DNA of 64,000 bases from assembly GCF_025847205.1 (NCBI RefSeq), contig NZ_JAOYTH010000004.1, forward strand, positions 273,337 through 337,336, read 5' to 3'. The notes under the pieces were generated by a model. The model was given only the letters and a program-made list of their open reading frames with translations, made no database searches and was not told the DNA's origin. A program made the translations under genes and the position numbers. Positions 8,459 through 15,616 of this stretch are shown one piece after another. This DNA is from Pararhizobium sp. YC-54 (lineage in GTDB: Bacteria > Pseudomonadota > Alphaproteobacteria > Rhizobiales > Rhizobiaceae). Numbering within the stretch: position 1 is the first letter of the stretch; every line of letters starts with the position of its first letter.

Positions 8459-8567
8459 AATCTATGCCCACCATCAAATTTAACGTGCGGCATTTACTGA
8501 CCCTTAAATGATCGTCCCTATGATTAACGATGCCCGTAAACGAAAGGTTACCAGCGGTAGGATTTTG

Positions 8568-8582
8568 TTAAGATCGCTGTAA
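8568..8582. promoter_or_regulatory. Weak CtrA-box-like sequence upstream of fliJ-like gene
   Basis: TTAA-N7-GTAA, one mismatch from TTAA-N7-TTAA, 81 bases before the fliJ-like start. Could mediate CtrA control of the flagellar gene; the match is weak. Confidence 0.3.
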
Positions 8583-8663
8583 TTTTTTTGTTTCCGACGC
8601 CGTAAAGTCGGTTGAACGGGTCAAATCCAGTAACCGGGGTCTCGCATCACGGGAGTATTGCGT

Positions 8664-9014
8664 ATGAAGTCACGTGAGAGCCTTGTTCGCCTGAAGGAAT
8701 TTCAGGTGAAGGAGAAACAGCGTCAGTTGAGCCAGCTGCAGCTGATGATGTCCGAATTTGAGCGGATGACCAAGGAATTGGAAAACCAGATCACGTTCGA
8801 GGAAAAGAAGTCCGGGATCACCGATCCCACCCATTTCGCCTATCCGACGTTTGCCAAGGCTGCGAGACAGCGGGCAGACAATCTCCAGGTCTCGGTTCGG
8901 GAACTGAAGGTACAGCAGGATGCGGCGGAGCTTGCGCTGGAAGAGGTTCAGGCGGAGTTCGCCAAGGCCGCGGCGCTCGAAGAACGCGACAGCGGTGCGC
9001 GCATGCGCGCCTAG
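8664..9014 (+). CDS. fliJ: FliJ-like flagellar export chaperone
   Basis: A 116-residue, almost entirely helical and highly charged protein with the coiled-coil pattern of FliJ, the stalk component of the flagellar type III export ATPase. Its position divergent from ctrA matches the fliJ-ctrA arrangement known in Alphaproteobacteria. GGGAG lies 8 bases before the ATG; a TTG two codons earlier is too close to that site. No other flagellar gene is in the window, and sequence alone gives only coiled-coil evidence, so the name is moderately certain. Confidence 0.7.
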   Translation: MKSRESLVRLKEFQVKEKQRQLSQLQLMMSEFERMTKELENQITFEEKKSGITDPTHFAYPTFAKAARQRADNLQVSVRELKVQQDAAELALEEVQAEFAKAAALEERDSGARMRA

Positions 9015-9047
9015 GCGCGTAAGGTGGGCGCTTGAGACTTGGCCAAA

Positions 9048-9092
9048 AAGGCCCTTCTCACGGACTTAACTCAAGTCCGTGAGAAGGGCCTT
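9048..9092. terminator. Perfect 20-bp inverted repeat after fliJ-like gene
   Basis: Two arms of 20 bp, AAGGCCCTTCTCACGGACTT and its exact complement, flank a 5-base loop (AACTC). The right arm is followed by a TTGTGCATTTTTG tract. It probably terminates the fliJ-like transcript and also faces the end of the GNAT gene on the other strand. Confidence 0.65.
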
Positions 9093-9134
9093 GTGCATTT
9101 TTGGGTCGTTTTTTGGCAGAGTTGCGGGCGTCGT

Positions 9135-9416
9135 CTACGTCTGGATCACGTCCTGCCAGTCGGGATGGCGTTGAACCTGGGCGCGCATGAAAGGGCAGAG
9201 CGGGATGATTTTCCAGCCGCCTTTTCGCGCCTCTTCAATGGCATGTGCGGCCAGCGCCTGGCCGACGCCCTTGCCGCGCAGCGCATCGGGAACGGCGGTA
9301 TGATCGATGATGATCAGGTGCGGTGATGACCGGGAATAGGTCATTTCACCCGTATGGCCTTCCACGACCGTACTGTAACGGCCATGCGAGCCGTTTTCTT
9401 GCAATTGTATATTCAT
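9135..9416 (-). CDS. GNAT-like N-acetyltransferase (YidJ/Gtn type)
   Basis: A compact 93-residue acetyltransferase of the small GNAT subgroup. The acetyl-CoA pyrophosphate loop is seen in the segment VPDALRGKGVGQALAAHAIE (R/Q-x2-G-x-G/A pattern), followed by a hydrophobic strand and the conserved CPFM...HP motif of this subgroup. The substrate is unknown. It lies 137 bases downstream of sciP on the same strand, but a strong hairpin between them suggests separate transcription. Confidence 0.82.
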   Translation of the reverse strand: MNIQLQENGSHGRYSTVVEGHTGEMTYSRSSPHLIIIDHTAVPDALRGKGVGQALAAHAIEEARKGGWKIIPLCPFMRAQVQRHPDWQDVIQT

Positions 9417-9495
9417 GGATCCTCCGCTGATTGTCGGCCTGTGCCACTATGATATGTGGCCAAGCCGGTGCGAAGGGTAGGGCAGGTCTGAAATA

Positions 9496-9532
9496 TTTCG
9501 GGCGGCTGCCGGTTCACGGCAGCCGCCCGAAA
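9496..9532 (-). terminator. Strong hairpin terminator after sciP
   Basis: A perfect 16-bp stem (TTTCGGGCGGCTGCCG and its complement) with a 5-base loop lies 22 bases past the sciP stop codon. It ends in a short T tract on the minus strand. Confidence 0.7.
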
Positions 9533-9553
9533 GAAATCTCAAAACAGGTTCGA

Positions 9554-9829
9554 TCAGTGGCGATATTGCTGGATGCGGGTCGTGCGCAGCCCGGCAAGGC
9601 CGTGGTCGCTGATCGAAGACTGCCAGGACAGGAATTCTTCGACGGTCAAGGTATAGCGTTCACAGGCTTCTTCCAGGCTGAGAAGCCCGCCACGCACGGC
9701 GGCGACGACTTCGGCCTTTCTGCGGATCACCCAACGGCGCGTATTGGCCGGAGGCAGATCAGCAATTGTCAAAGGGCTGCCATCGGGTCCGATGACATAT
9801 TTCACGCGGGGTCGTATCATTTCGGTCAT
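9554..9829 (-). CDS. sciP: CtrA antagonist SciP (DUF1153)
   Basis: A 91-residue DUF1153 protein. The family member SciP in Caulobacter binds CtrA or CtrA-regulated promoters and blocks activation outside the proper cell-cycle window. The highly conserved core RPRVKYVIGPDGSPLTIADLP, then TRRWVIRRKAEVVAAVRGGL and a helix-turn-helix region ending near EFLSWQ are all present. The start follows the usual MTEMIRPR; MIRP (three codons in) is an alternative. A GANTC site and two CtrA-like boxes lie immediately upstream. Confidence 0.9.
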   Translation of the reverse strand: MTEMIRPRVKYVIGPDGSPLTIADLPPANTRRWVIRRKAEVVAAVRGGLLSLEEACERYTLTVEEFLSWQSSISDHGLAGLRTTRIQQYRH

Positions 9830-9831
9830 TG

Positions 9832-9836
9832 GACTC
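9832..9836. promoter_or_regulatory. GANTC site at the sciP start
   Basis: GACTC lies three bases before the sciP ATG, a possible CcrM methylation mark in the leader. Confidence 0.35.
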
Positions 9837-10342
9837 TCTACACATACTCAAGACCATATGGGTTCAACTTACCCTGCCACATTTAACATTTGCCTAAGCG
9901 CACGGTAACAATTTGCTAATAATTTTAGAGACTTCCGTGGCTCGCTTCAACTAACCCTCAACGAGCAGCGATTTTACGGCGATGGTGCCGCAGGCGACAG
10001 CGCATTGTCTTATGCTGCCAGGCCTATTTCCGGCTTTGGGAAGGAAGATGCTTTAAAATGGGCATCTGCATGGGAGCTATGCAAATATAACGGTTCATTT
10101 TTCCTAAAATTGTCGCTATATCGCCGCTGTAATCGAGCATAAGAGTCATATTGATGCTCCCGGAATGCTCTCGCTGCATCGGATTATTTCAAAAATTCCG
10201 TATTTTTGCTTCGATTGTGTCCTTTAGGGTGCTTTCGGGGTTTCGCCGGTAGCGGATTTAATCGTGCTGTTTTCCGAAAAATTCCGGAATGAGAGTTTTT
10301 GGGAACGCCGGCGCTTTGGCCGGCAGGTTGGTGATCAAAAAT
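9837..10342. other. Intergenic region between sciP and LuxR gene (about 500 bp)
   Basis: The left end carries the duplicated CtrA-like boxes (9883-9919). The remaining 400 bp is AT-richer than its surroundings and has no supported reading frame, tRNA or strong hairpin. It presumably contains the LuxR-gene promoter, which I could not place. Confidence 0.5.
9883..9919 (-). promoter_or_regulatory. Two tandem CtrA-box-like sequences upstream of sciP
   Basis: Read on the minus strand, the two copies are TTAGGCAAATGTTAA (9883-9897) and TTAGCAAATTGTTAC (9905-9919). Both have TTAR-like halves 7 bases apart and share most of their spacer, as if duplicated, 22 bp centre to centre. The proximal box is 53 bases from the sciP start. 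CtrA activates sciP in Caulobacter, so feedback control is plausible. Confidence 0.45.
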
Positions 10343-11089
10343 ATGAGAGACCCTGACAGGCTGGTCTTGCGAAGCGAGGCTTATGCTGATTTCCTTTCGG
10401 GCATGAACAGCTCCACAGTCCAGACGGAGTACGAAGTGCTCCACCTGATGCGCCAGTGCACGGCGCAATTCGGGTTCAGCCACTTCATGATCGCCCGTAT
10501 ACCGTTCGGCGAGCAGCAGCGCTTTGCCGAACGGCTCGTTTTGAGCAACTGGCCATCGGAGCTTGTGCGGGAATACGACACCGCCACTGTCTTTCAGGCC
10601 AGCGCGCTGATCGAGCGCCTGCGCCATACGAAGCTGCCGATCTTCGGTGAAACGAAAGCCCTGCTCAACGCGAAAGGGGCTGGGGCGCTCGATACCGTCG
10701 ATGCGCTGTTTGCCGGTCAGGCGTTGGGCAATACATTTGCCGTTCTGCTGCACACCACCCACGGGGAAGCCTTTGCCGTCCTGCTCTCCGGGCCGCGCGG
10801 CGAACCCGGCAGGACCGAGACGGCCGATCTCTACCTGACATTGCTGCAGCTGTTCGAGACCCTCGAGCGGACCTTCGAAGTCGGTGCCTCGGCGCGCGAC
10901 AAGCTGTCGACGCGCGAGATCGAGTGTCTGCGCTGGGCCGCGGCCGGCAAAAGCAGCGACGAGATCGCCATCATCCTCGGCATTTCCGCCTATACGGTGT
11001 CCAGCTACTTCAAGACCGCGACCCGCAAGCTCGATTCCGTCAACCGCATGCAGGCGATCGCCCGTGCCATGCGGATGAAGCTGATCTGA
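10343..11089 (+). CDS. LuxR-family transcriptional regulator (solo)
   Basis: A 248-residue regulator with an N-terminal autoinducer-binding-like domain and a C-terminal LuxR helix-turn-helix (about residues 185-240, LSTREIECLRWAAAGKSSDE). In the segment SNWPSELVREY...FQASALI the usual tryptophan and Asp-Pro pair that contact acyl-homoserine lactones are replaced, so it may not bind a standard lactone. No luxI-type synthase is nearby. The start at ATGAGAGACCC gives normal family length; an in-frame ATG at 10289 would add 18 residues and neither has a clear ribosome site. Confidence 0.82.
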   Translation: MRDPDRLVLRSEAYADFLSGMNSSTVQTEYEVLHLMRQCTAQFGFSHFMIARIPFGEQQRFAERLVLSNWPSELVREYDTATVFQASALIERLRHTKLPIFGETKALLNAKGAGALDTVDALFAGQALGNTFAVLLHTTHGEAFAVLLSGPRGEPGRTETADLYLTLLQLFETLERTFEVGASARDKLSTREIECLRWAAAGKSSDEIAIILGISAYTVSSYFKTATRKLDSVNRMQAIARAMRMKLI

Positions 11090-11141
11090 GCGGCAAAGGC
11101 CATTCGTCCTTGCCCCCAAACGCTGCCGCTAACCCTTGCCC

Positions 11142-11170
11142 TTGTCCAACACGCGGCGACTTTCTATATA
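11142..11170 (+). promoter_or_regulatory. Sigma-70-type promoter of mnmA
   Basis: TTGTCC, a 17-base spacer and TATATA, 106 bases upstream of the chosen mnmA start. Spacing is ideal for the housekeeping sigma factor. Confidence 0.6.
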
Positions 11171-11275
11171 GCGGCCTTGCGGTATGTCCGGTCCCGGCCG
11201 GAACCCGCTTTGCTGCGGCGTTGGCCGTTTGCTGGAAACAGGGTATGGTCGCGCGAAAATGCCGAAAACCCGCCG

Positions 11276-12499
11276 ATGGACCGGAATGCCGGATTGGATG
11301 CCGTGAACAGTCTCGATTTTGATCGCAAGCCCGAAGATACGCGCGTCGTCGTTGCCATGTCCGGCGGCGTTGACAGTTCCGTCGTGGCCGGCATCCTGAA
11401 ACGGCAAGGCTACGACGTGCTCGGCATCACCCTGCAGCTCTATGATCACGGCGCCGCCGTCCATCGCGCCGGCTCCTGCTGTGCCGGTCAGGACATCGAC
11501 GATGCCCGCCGCGTCTGCGAGGTGCTGGGCATTCCGCATTACGTGCTCGACTATGAACAGCGGTTTCGCGAGACGGTGATCAACCCCTTCGCCGAAAGCT
11601 ACGTGGCCGGCGAAACGCCGATCCCGTGCGTTGCCTGCAACCAGACCGTCAAGTTCGCCGATCTGTTGGCAACCGCCCGCGATCTCGGCGCCGATGCGCT
11701 GGCGACCGGCCATTACATCCGCTCGAAGGCCAACCCGCAGCCAGACGCCCCCGGCCGCCGTGCGCTGTTCCGGCCGACGGATGCCGACCGCGACCAGAGC
11801 TATTTCCTGTTTGCCACCACGCAGGAGCAGATCGATTATCTGCGCTTCCCGCTCGGCAACCTGACCAAGGCGGAAACCCGGCAGCTTGCCGAAGACATGG
11901 GCCTCGTTGTCGCCAAGAAGGCCGACAGCCAGGATATCTGTTTCGTGCCGCAGGGCAAATATGCCGATATCATCAACAAGCTGAAGCCGAATGCGTCTCT
12001 GGCCGGCGATATCGTCCATCTGGACGGCCGCGTGCTCGGCAGCCATGACGGCATCCTGCATTACACCATCGGCCAGCGCCGCGGCATCGGGGTCGCCACC
12101 GGCGAGCCGCTCTATGTGGTGCATCTCGACGCCCGCTCGCGCCGTGTCATCGTCGGCCCGAAGGAAGCGCTGGAAACCCGCCGCGTCTATCTGCGCGACA
12201 TCAACTGGCTGGGCGACGGCGATATTTCCGATGTGGCGGCGGATGGTTTTGCCTGTTTCGCCAAGGTCCGCTCCACCCGCCAGCCGGCCCCTGCGATCCT
12301 GCGCGCTGATGCAAGCGGTATCTCGGTCGAGCTTCTGGAAGGCGAGGCGGGCGTTGCCCCCGGCCAGGCTTGCGCGCTCTATTCCGGCATCGGCGAAGAC
12401 GCCCGCGTCTATGGCGGCGGCTTCATCCTGCGCTCCGAGCGCGAAGCCGCAGCTGAGGCTGCTCTCAAGGACCTGCTGCAGAGCGTGGCTGCGGCCTGA
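11276..12499 (+). CDS. mnmA: tRNA-specific 2-thiouridylase MnmA
   Basis: Thiolates U34 at the wobble position of Lys, Glu and Gln tRNAs using activated sulfur; cytoplasmic. The PP-loop SGGVDSS near the N-terminus binds ATP. The two catalytic cysteines are in [11 protein letters not shown] and DSQDICF, and the central tRNA-binding and C-terminal beta-barrel domains follow. ATG at 11276 gives 407 residues; a GTG at 11303, beginning VNSLDFD, is an equally likely start. The promoter and the downstream tRNA-Met suggest a single-gene unit. TusA-like sulfur carrier is encoded at 24 kb, but a link is speculative. Confidence 0.94.
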   Translation: MDRNAGLDAVNSLDFDRKPEDTRVVVAMSGGVDSSVVAGILKRQGYDVLGITLQLYDHGAAVHRAGSCCAGQDIDDARRVCEVLGIPHYVLDYEQRFRETVINPFAESYVAGETPIPCVACNQTVKFADLLATARDLGADALATGHYIRSKANPQPDAPGRRALFRPTDADRDQSYFLFATTQEQIDYLRFPLGNLTKAETRQLAEDMGLVVAKKADSQDICFVPQGKYADIINKLKPNASLAGDIVHLDGRVLGSHDGILHYTIGQRRGIGVATGEPLYVVHLDARSRRVIVGPKEALETRRVYLRDINWLGDGDISDVAADGFACFAKVRSTRQPAPAILRADASGISVELLEGEAGVAPGQACALYSGIGEDARVYGGGFILRSEREAAAEAALKDLLQSVAAA

Positions 12500-12577
12500 T
12501 TTCGAGCAGGGGCCTGTCCGTTAAGCGCCTTGTCCACCGTCCCTTGAAAAACTTCCGGTTTTTTGAAACGGCTCGGC

Positions 12578-12606
12578 TTGACACCGGCATGAGCCGCACC
12601 TTATAA
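12578..12606 (+). promoter_or_regulatory. Strong promoter of tRNA-Met
   Basis: TTGACA, a 17-base spacer and TTATAA, close to the sigma-70 consensus, 54 bases before the mature tRNA 5' end. Confidence 0.75.
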
Positions 12607-12659
12607 GCCGCCCCACTGACGGTGACGACAGCGGCCACGAGCCCAAGTCGCAGTCCGAT

Positions 12660-12736
12660 GGCGGGGTAGCTCAGGTGGTTAGAGCAGCGGAATCATAATC
12701 CGCGTGTCGGGGGTTCGAGTCCCTCTCCCGCTACCA
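12660..12736 (+). tRNA. tRNA-Met (anticodon CAT), elongator type
   Basis: A 77-base cloverleaf with encoded CCA. Acceptor stem GGCGGGG pairs with TCCCGCT (ending in a G-U pair), the D arm is GCTCAGGTGGTTAGAGC, the anticodon loop has CAT at 12694-12696, and the T arm is GGGGGTTCGAGTCCCTC. The sequence resembles the alphaproteobacterial elongator methionine tRNA, not the initiator. Confidence 0.95.
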
Positions 12737-12760
12737 TTATTCCCCTGTATCCGGCCCGGA

Positions 12761-12797
12761 GACATAGGTAACAGTTTGCACCTAAGACATGGGGGAC
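12761..12797. repeat. Short direct repeat resembling an insertion-sequence remnant
   Basis: GACATAGGTAAC (12761-12772) and GACATGGGGGAC (12786-12797) are near-copies 25 bases apart, just after the tRNA. They look like the GACATGGG-type end repeats found upstream of some IS481-family transposases. No transposase gene is present, so at most this is a scar. Confidence 0.3.
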
Positions 12798-12888
12798 AAC
12801 ACCCGTGCCGTGCTGCGTCGGCCTCTTTAATTCTTCGCCTGCAGGAAAAGCACTCAAGCTGTCTCAGGTCTCTTCAAGGGGAGCTGTG

Positions 12889-12914
12889 GAACGCCGGACA
12901 GGTGCCCGGCGTTC
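12889..12914 (-). terminator. Terminator-like hairpin after the RTX gene
   Basis: A 9-bp stem GAACGCCGG/CCGGCGTTC with an 8-base loop, 20 bases beyond the RTX stop codon on the minus strand. Confidence 0.5.
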
Positions 12915-12934
12915 GGCATTGCGAAATGGGCGTC

Positions 12935-14287
12935 TCAGACGACGAAGAAATCGGCGTTGGTCAGCGCCAGTCCTGCCGCCAGTTTGGCGAACTGGACGCC
13001 GGCAAAGGCCGCGCCGTTTCCGTCCTGATCGTAAAACAGCTTGCCGGTATCGGTTTCATAGACGATCCGGTCGGATGAATCGGCGGCCAGGCCCGTCGCG
13101 TTTTTGACGAAGGCAGCCGCTGTGAGAACGCCGGTGGCCGTCAATGCTGTGAAGATGCCGTTCTCCAGCCGGATGGTGTCGGCCGCGACGTTGTAGTCGG
13201 TGATCGTGTCGACATTGGTGGCGGCGTTCAGCGCCGTATCGAACACAAACGTGTCGTTGCCCGAACCGCCCGTGAGGGCATCCAGGCCGGCATAGCCCTT
13301 GATCAGGTCATTGCCGGAGCCGCCGCTGATGGCGTTTGCCACCGCATTGCCGAAGAGGGAATCGTTGTAGTTGGAGCCGGTGAGGTTTTCGATCGCAGTG
13401 TAGATGTCGCCTTTTGCCTCGCCGGTATTGAGGGATGGAGCGAGCAGGCTGGCGGTGAGCCCTGAGGTTGCCGATGCATAGGATGCACGATCGGTGCCCG
13501 CGCCGCCGTCAAGCGTGTCGGCGCCCGCGCCGCCTGCCAGCAGGTCGTTGCCGTTGTCGCCATACAGCTTGTCGTTACCGGCATAGCCGGAAATGGTATC
13601 GTTGTCGTCGCCGCCGTTGAACGTGTCGGCAAGTGCGCTGCCGAAGAGCTTATCGGTGCCCGCGTCCGCGTTGACCGTTCCCGTCAGGGTGCCAAGCCGG
13701 GTGTCGAAAATGTCATTGCCGCTGCCAAGATAAACAGTGCCGATCATCTTGCCGGTATTGGTGATCTGGTCGATGGCAACGCCTGTACCGACATAGGCAA
13801 TGCTATCCGATTTGATTGTACCGCTGTTCTGAACGATCAGGGTCTCGCCGCCGCCTGAATGATAGATGCCATAAGAACCCCCATCGATGACGCCTGTGTT
13901 GATCACCCTCGATTGTGTGGATGCATGCGTGCCTTCCACAACCAACGCAATGAAGGTGCTGAAGATCGTGCCGTCATTTTCCACAAGCGAGTTATAGCCT
14001 GTGACCGTGGCGCCCCAATTCTGAAATGCCCCGATATAGCCGTTCTTGCCGACGATCAAATGCTGGCTGTTGTCCACTGCGGAATCATTGCCGAGAATGA
14101 TACCGAAATTGCCTCCAACAACTGTCCCTTGAATATTGGCTGTGTGACCGCTTCCCGTTCCGCTGATTGCGGTAGCGTCGGTTGATCCGACCGTGACGCC
14201 TGCGGCGACGAAGACGTCGTCTGCCGTGGTCAGGTCTACACGAAGGCCAGCGCCAATGTTGTTAAATCCAAAGATCTGCAATGCCAT
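12935..14287 (-). CDS. RTX calcium-binding protein, type I secretion substrate
   Basis: A 450-residue acidic protein without a signal peptide. Residues 1-185 are Gly/Asn/Thr-rich repeats with beta-helix character. Two blocks of RTX nonapeptides (GGxGxDxLx) follow at about 188-265 and 305-345, then a serralysin-type C-terminal module containing DNA-free motifs such as VFDTALNAATNVDTITDY and a hydrophobic end, typical of type I secretion. GGGAGA precedes the ATG by 7 bases. No ABC exporter is adjacent, so it would rely on one encoded elsewhere. A surface or matrix role is likely; no enzymatic domain is seen. Confidence 0.85.
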   Translation of the reverse strand: MALQIFGFNNIGAGLRVDLTTADDVFVAAGVTVGSTDATAISGTGSGHTANIQGTVVGGNFGIILGNDSAVDNSQHLIVGKNGYIGAFQNWGATVTGYNSLVENDGTIFSTFIALVVEGTHASTQSRVINTGVIDGGSYGIYHSGGGETLIVQNSGTIKSDSIAYVGTGVAIDQITNTGKMIGTVYLGSGNDIFDTRLGTLTGTVNADAGTDKLFGSALADTFNGGDDNDTISGYAGNDKLYGDNGNDLLAGGAGADTLDGGAGTDRASYASATSGLTASLLAPSLNTGEAKGDIYTAIENLTGSNYNDSLFGNAVANAISGGSGNDLIKGYAGLDALTGGSGNDTFVFDTALNAATNVDTITDYNVAADTIRLENGIFTALTATGVLTAAAFVKNATGLAADSSDRIVYETDTGKLFYDQDGNGAAFAGVQFAKLAAGLALTNADFFVV

Positions 14288-14443
14288 TTTGTCATCTCCC
14301 ATTAGACAATGGAAATACAGTACGCTGGAATATGATTTTTGTCTTGCGTTCTCTACAACCCGCGCCGGTGCTGCATAGGGTTTGCTACCGGCGGGAGCAC
14401 CTTGACCGGGAGAGAGCAAACAGAAGGCGTCATGGAGCGGCGG

Positions 14444-15379
14444 TCACCCCTCGCTCAATATCTCCATGCCGCCGGTCAGGCGGTCCATCAGGCTGCGGCG
14501 CACACGGCCGACATCGCGCAGCGGCGGTTCGCCGAACTGACGGGCATATTCGCGGCTGAACTGCGACTGGCTCTCATAGCCGACCTGATGGCCGGCAGAG
14601 CCTGCATCCAGCATGTCCTCCAGCATCAGCCGGCGGGCCTCCTGCAGCCTCAGCTGTTTCTGGTACTGCATCGGGCTCATGGCGGTGATCGCCTTGAAAT
14701 GATGGTGCAGCGAGGAGACGCTCATGCTGACGCGGCTGGCCAGATCCTCGATCTTCAGGGGCAGGGCGTAATGCTCCTTCAGCCAGACGCAGGCACGGCT
14801 GATCTGGTGCGATTGGCTTTCGGTGACCGCCATCTGACGCAGGCGCCCGCTCTGTGGCCCGGTCAAAAGCCTGTAGATGATCTCTTGTTCGATCAGTGGC
14901 AGCAGAGCCGGAATGTCGTCCGGCCGATCCAGCAGCTTGAGGAGCCTTATGGCCGCATCTTCCAGTTCCGCCGTCACCGAACTCACGGCCATGCCGCGTG
15001 CCGATGGGGCAGGGACGCTGCCGCCGGCATGCTGGAGAAGCGAGGCGATCCGGGTGGTGTCAATTCCGAACGTCACGCTCAGGTAGGGCTTTTCCTCAGA
15101 AGCCTCGACGATCTGGGTTGTGACCGGCAGGTCGATCGAGGTCAGCAGATAGTCGGCGCCGCCATAGCGGTAGATGTCGTCGCCGAGCACCACCTGTTTT
15201 GCGCCTTGCGCAATCAGCGCCAGGCTCGGCTTGTAGGCACCGCAGGATTTCGTGCCCGTTCCTGAGCGCCGGTGGACGCTGACCCCTGGAATGGCCGTTT
15301 GATGATCGCCATCTTCCTTGGCGAAACGGGCAATGAGATCAATTAGTTCCTGACTGCGCCGGTTTCGTGTATCTGTCAT
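14444..15379 (-). CDS. AraC-family regulator, YqhC-like
   Basis: A 311-residue regulator with an N-terminal AraC_N domain (about 25-175) and C-terminal double helix-turn-helix (about 190-290). This architecture is that of YqhC, which in Escherichia coli activates an adjacent aldehyde/alcohol reductase in response to reactive aldehydes. Here the gene is divergent from a zinc alcohol dehydrogenase 237 bp away, the same logic. Direct repeats of TTGCAGGAT in the shared region look like its operator. The inducer is inferred, not shown. Confidence 0.86.
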   Translation of the reverse strand: MTDTRNRRSQELIDLIARFAKEDGDHQTAIPGVSVHRRSGTGTKSCGAYKPSLALIAQGAKQVVLGDDIYRYGGADYLLTSIDLPVTTQIVEASEEKPYLSVTFGIDTTRIASLLQHAGGSVPAPSARGMAVSSVTAELEDAAIRLLKLLDRPDDIPALLPLIEQEIIYRLLTGPQSGRLRQMAVTESQSHQISRACVWLKEHYALPLKIEDLASRVSMSVSSLHHHFKAITAMSPMQYQKQLRLQEARRLMLEDMLDAGSAGHQVGYESQSQFSREYARQFGEPPLRDVGRVRRSLMDRLTGGMEILSEG

Positions 15380-15446
15380 AATCGAAAGTCTTTCCAGTTA
15401 TTTAGATTTCGTCTCGCGAACCGAAAGTTAGTCTCTTAGATGGCTT

Positions 15447-15499
15447 TTGCAAAATGCTGACGACACCTTTTGCAGGATCGTACAATAATCTTGCAGGAT
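15447..15499. promoter_or_regulatory. Candidate AraC-type operator: TTGCAGGAT direct repeats
   Basis: TTGCAAAAT (15447), TTGCAGGAT (15470) and TTGCAGGAT (15491) are spaced 23 and 21 bases start to start, about two helical turns, as expected for tandem AraC half-sites. They lie between the YqhC-like gene and the dehydrogenase. Confidence 0.5.
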
Positions 15500-15616
15500 T
15501 GCTCTAACGTTCCACCGGCGTGATCTGCAAATATGCATCCGGGGAGAGGCCTTTTGTGTTTCCATCACAAACCCGGCTTCATCAGATACCCCCTTCATCA
15601 GACAAAGGAGTGACCC

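Larger units (their letters stand above)
8223..8663. other. ctrA/fliJ divergent intergenic region (441 bp)
   Basis: A long AT-richer control region without a supported gene. It holds four GANTC motifs (8330, 8395, 8445, 8454), an inverted repeat CCTTAA-N9-TTAAGG (8411-8431) and a CtrA-like half-site pair near the fliJ side (8568-8582). No clear -35/-10 pair could be assigned. Confidence 0.6.

Noticed and set aside
10184..11119. Minus-strand frame opposite the LuxR gene
   Set aside because: The plus strand encodes a clear LuxR helix-turn-helix; the reverse product has no family features.
12660..12736. Initiator tRNA-fMet
   Set aside because: The anticodon is CAT, but the 1-72 pair and D/T arms match the elongator; initiator hallmarks such as the three G-C pairs in the anticodon stem are missing.
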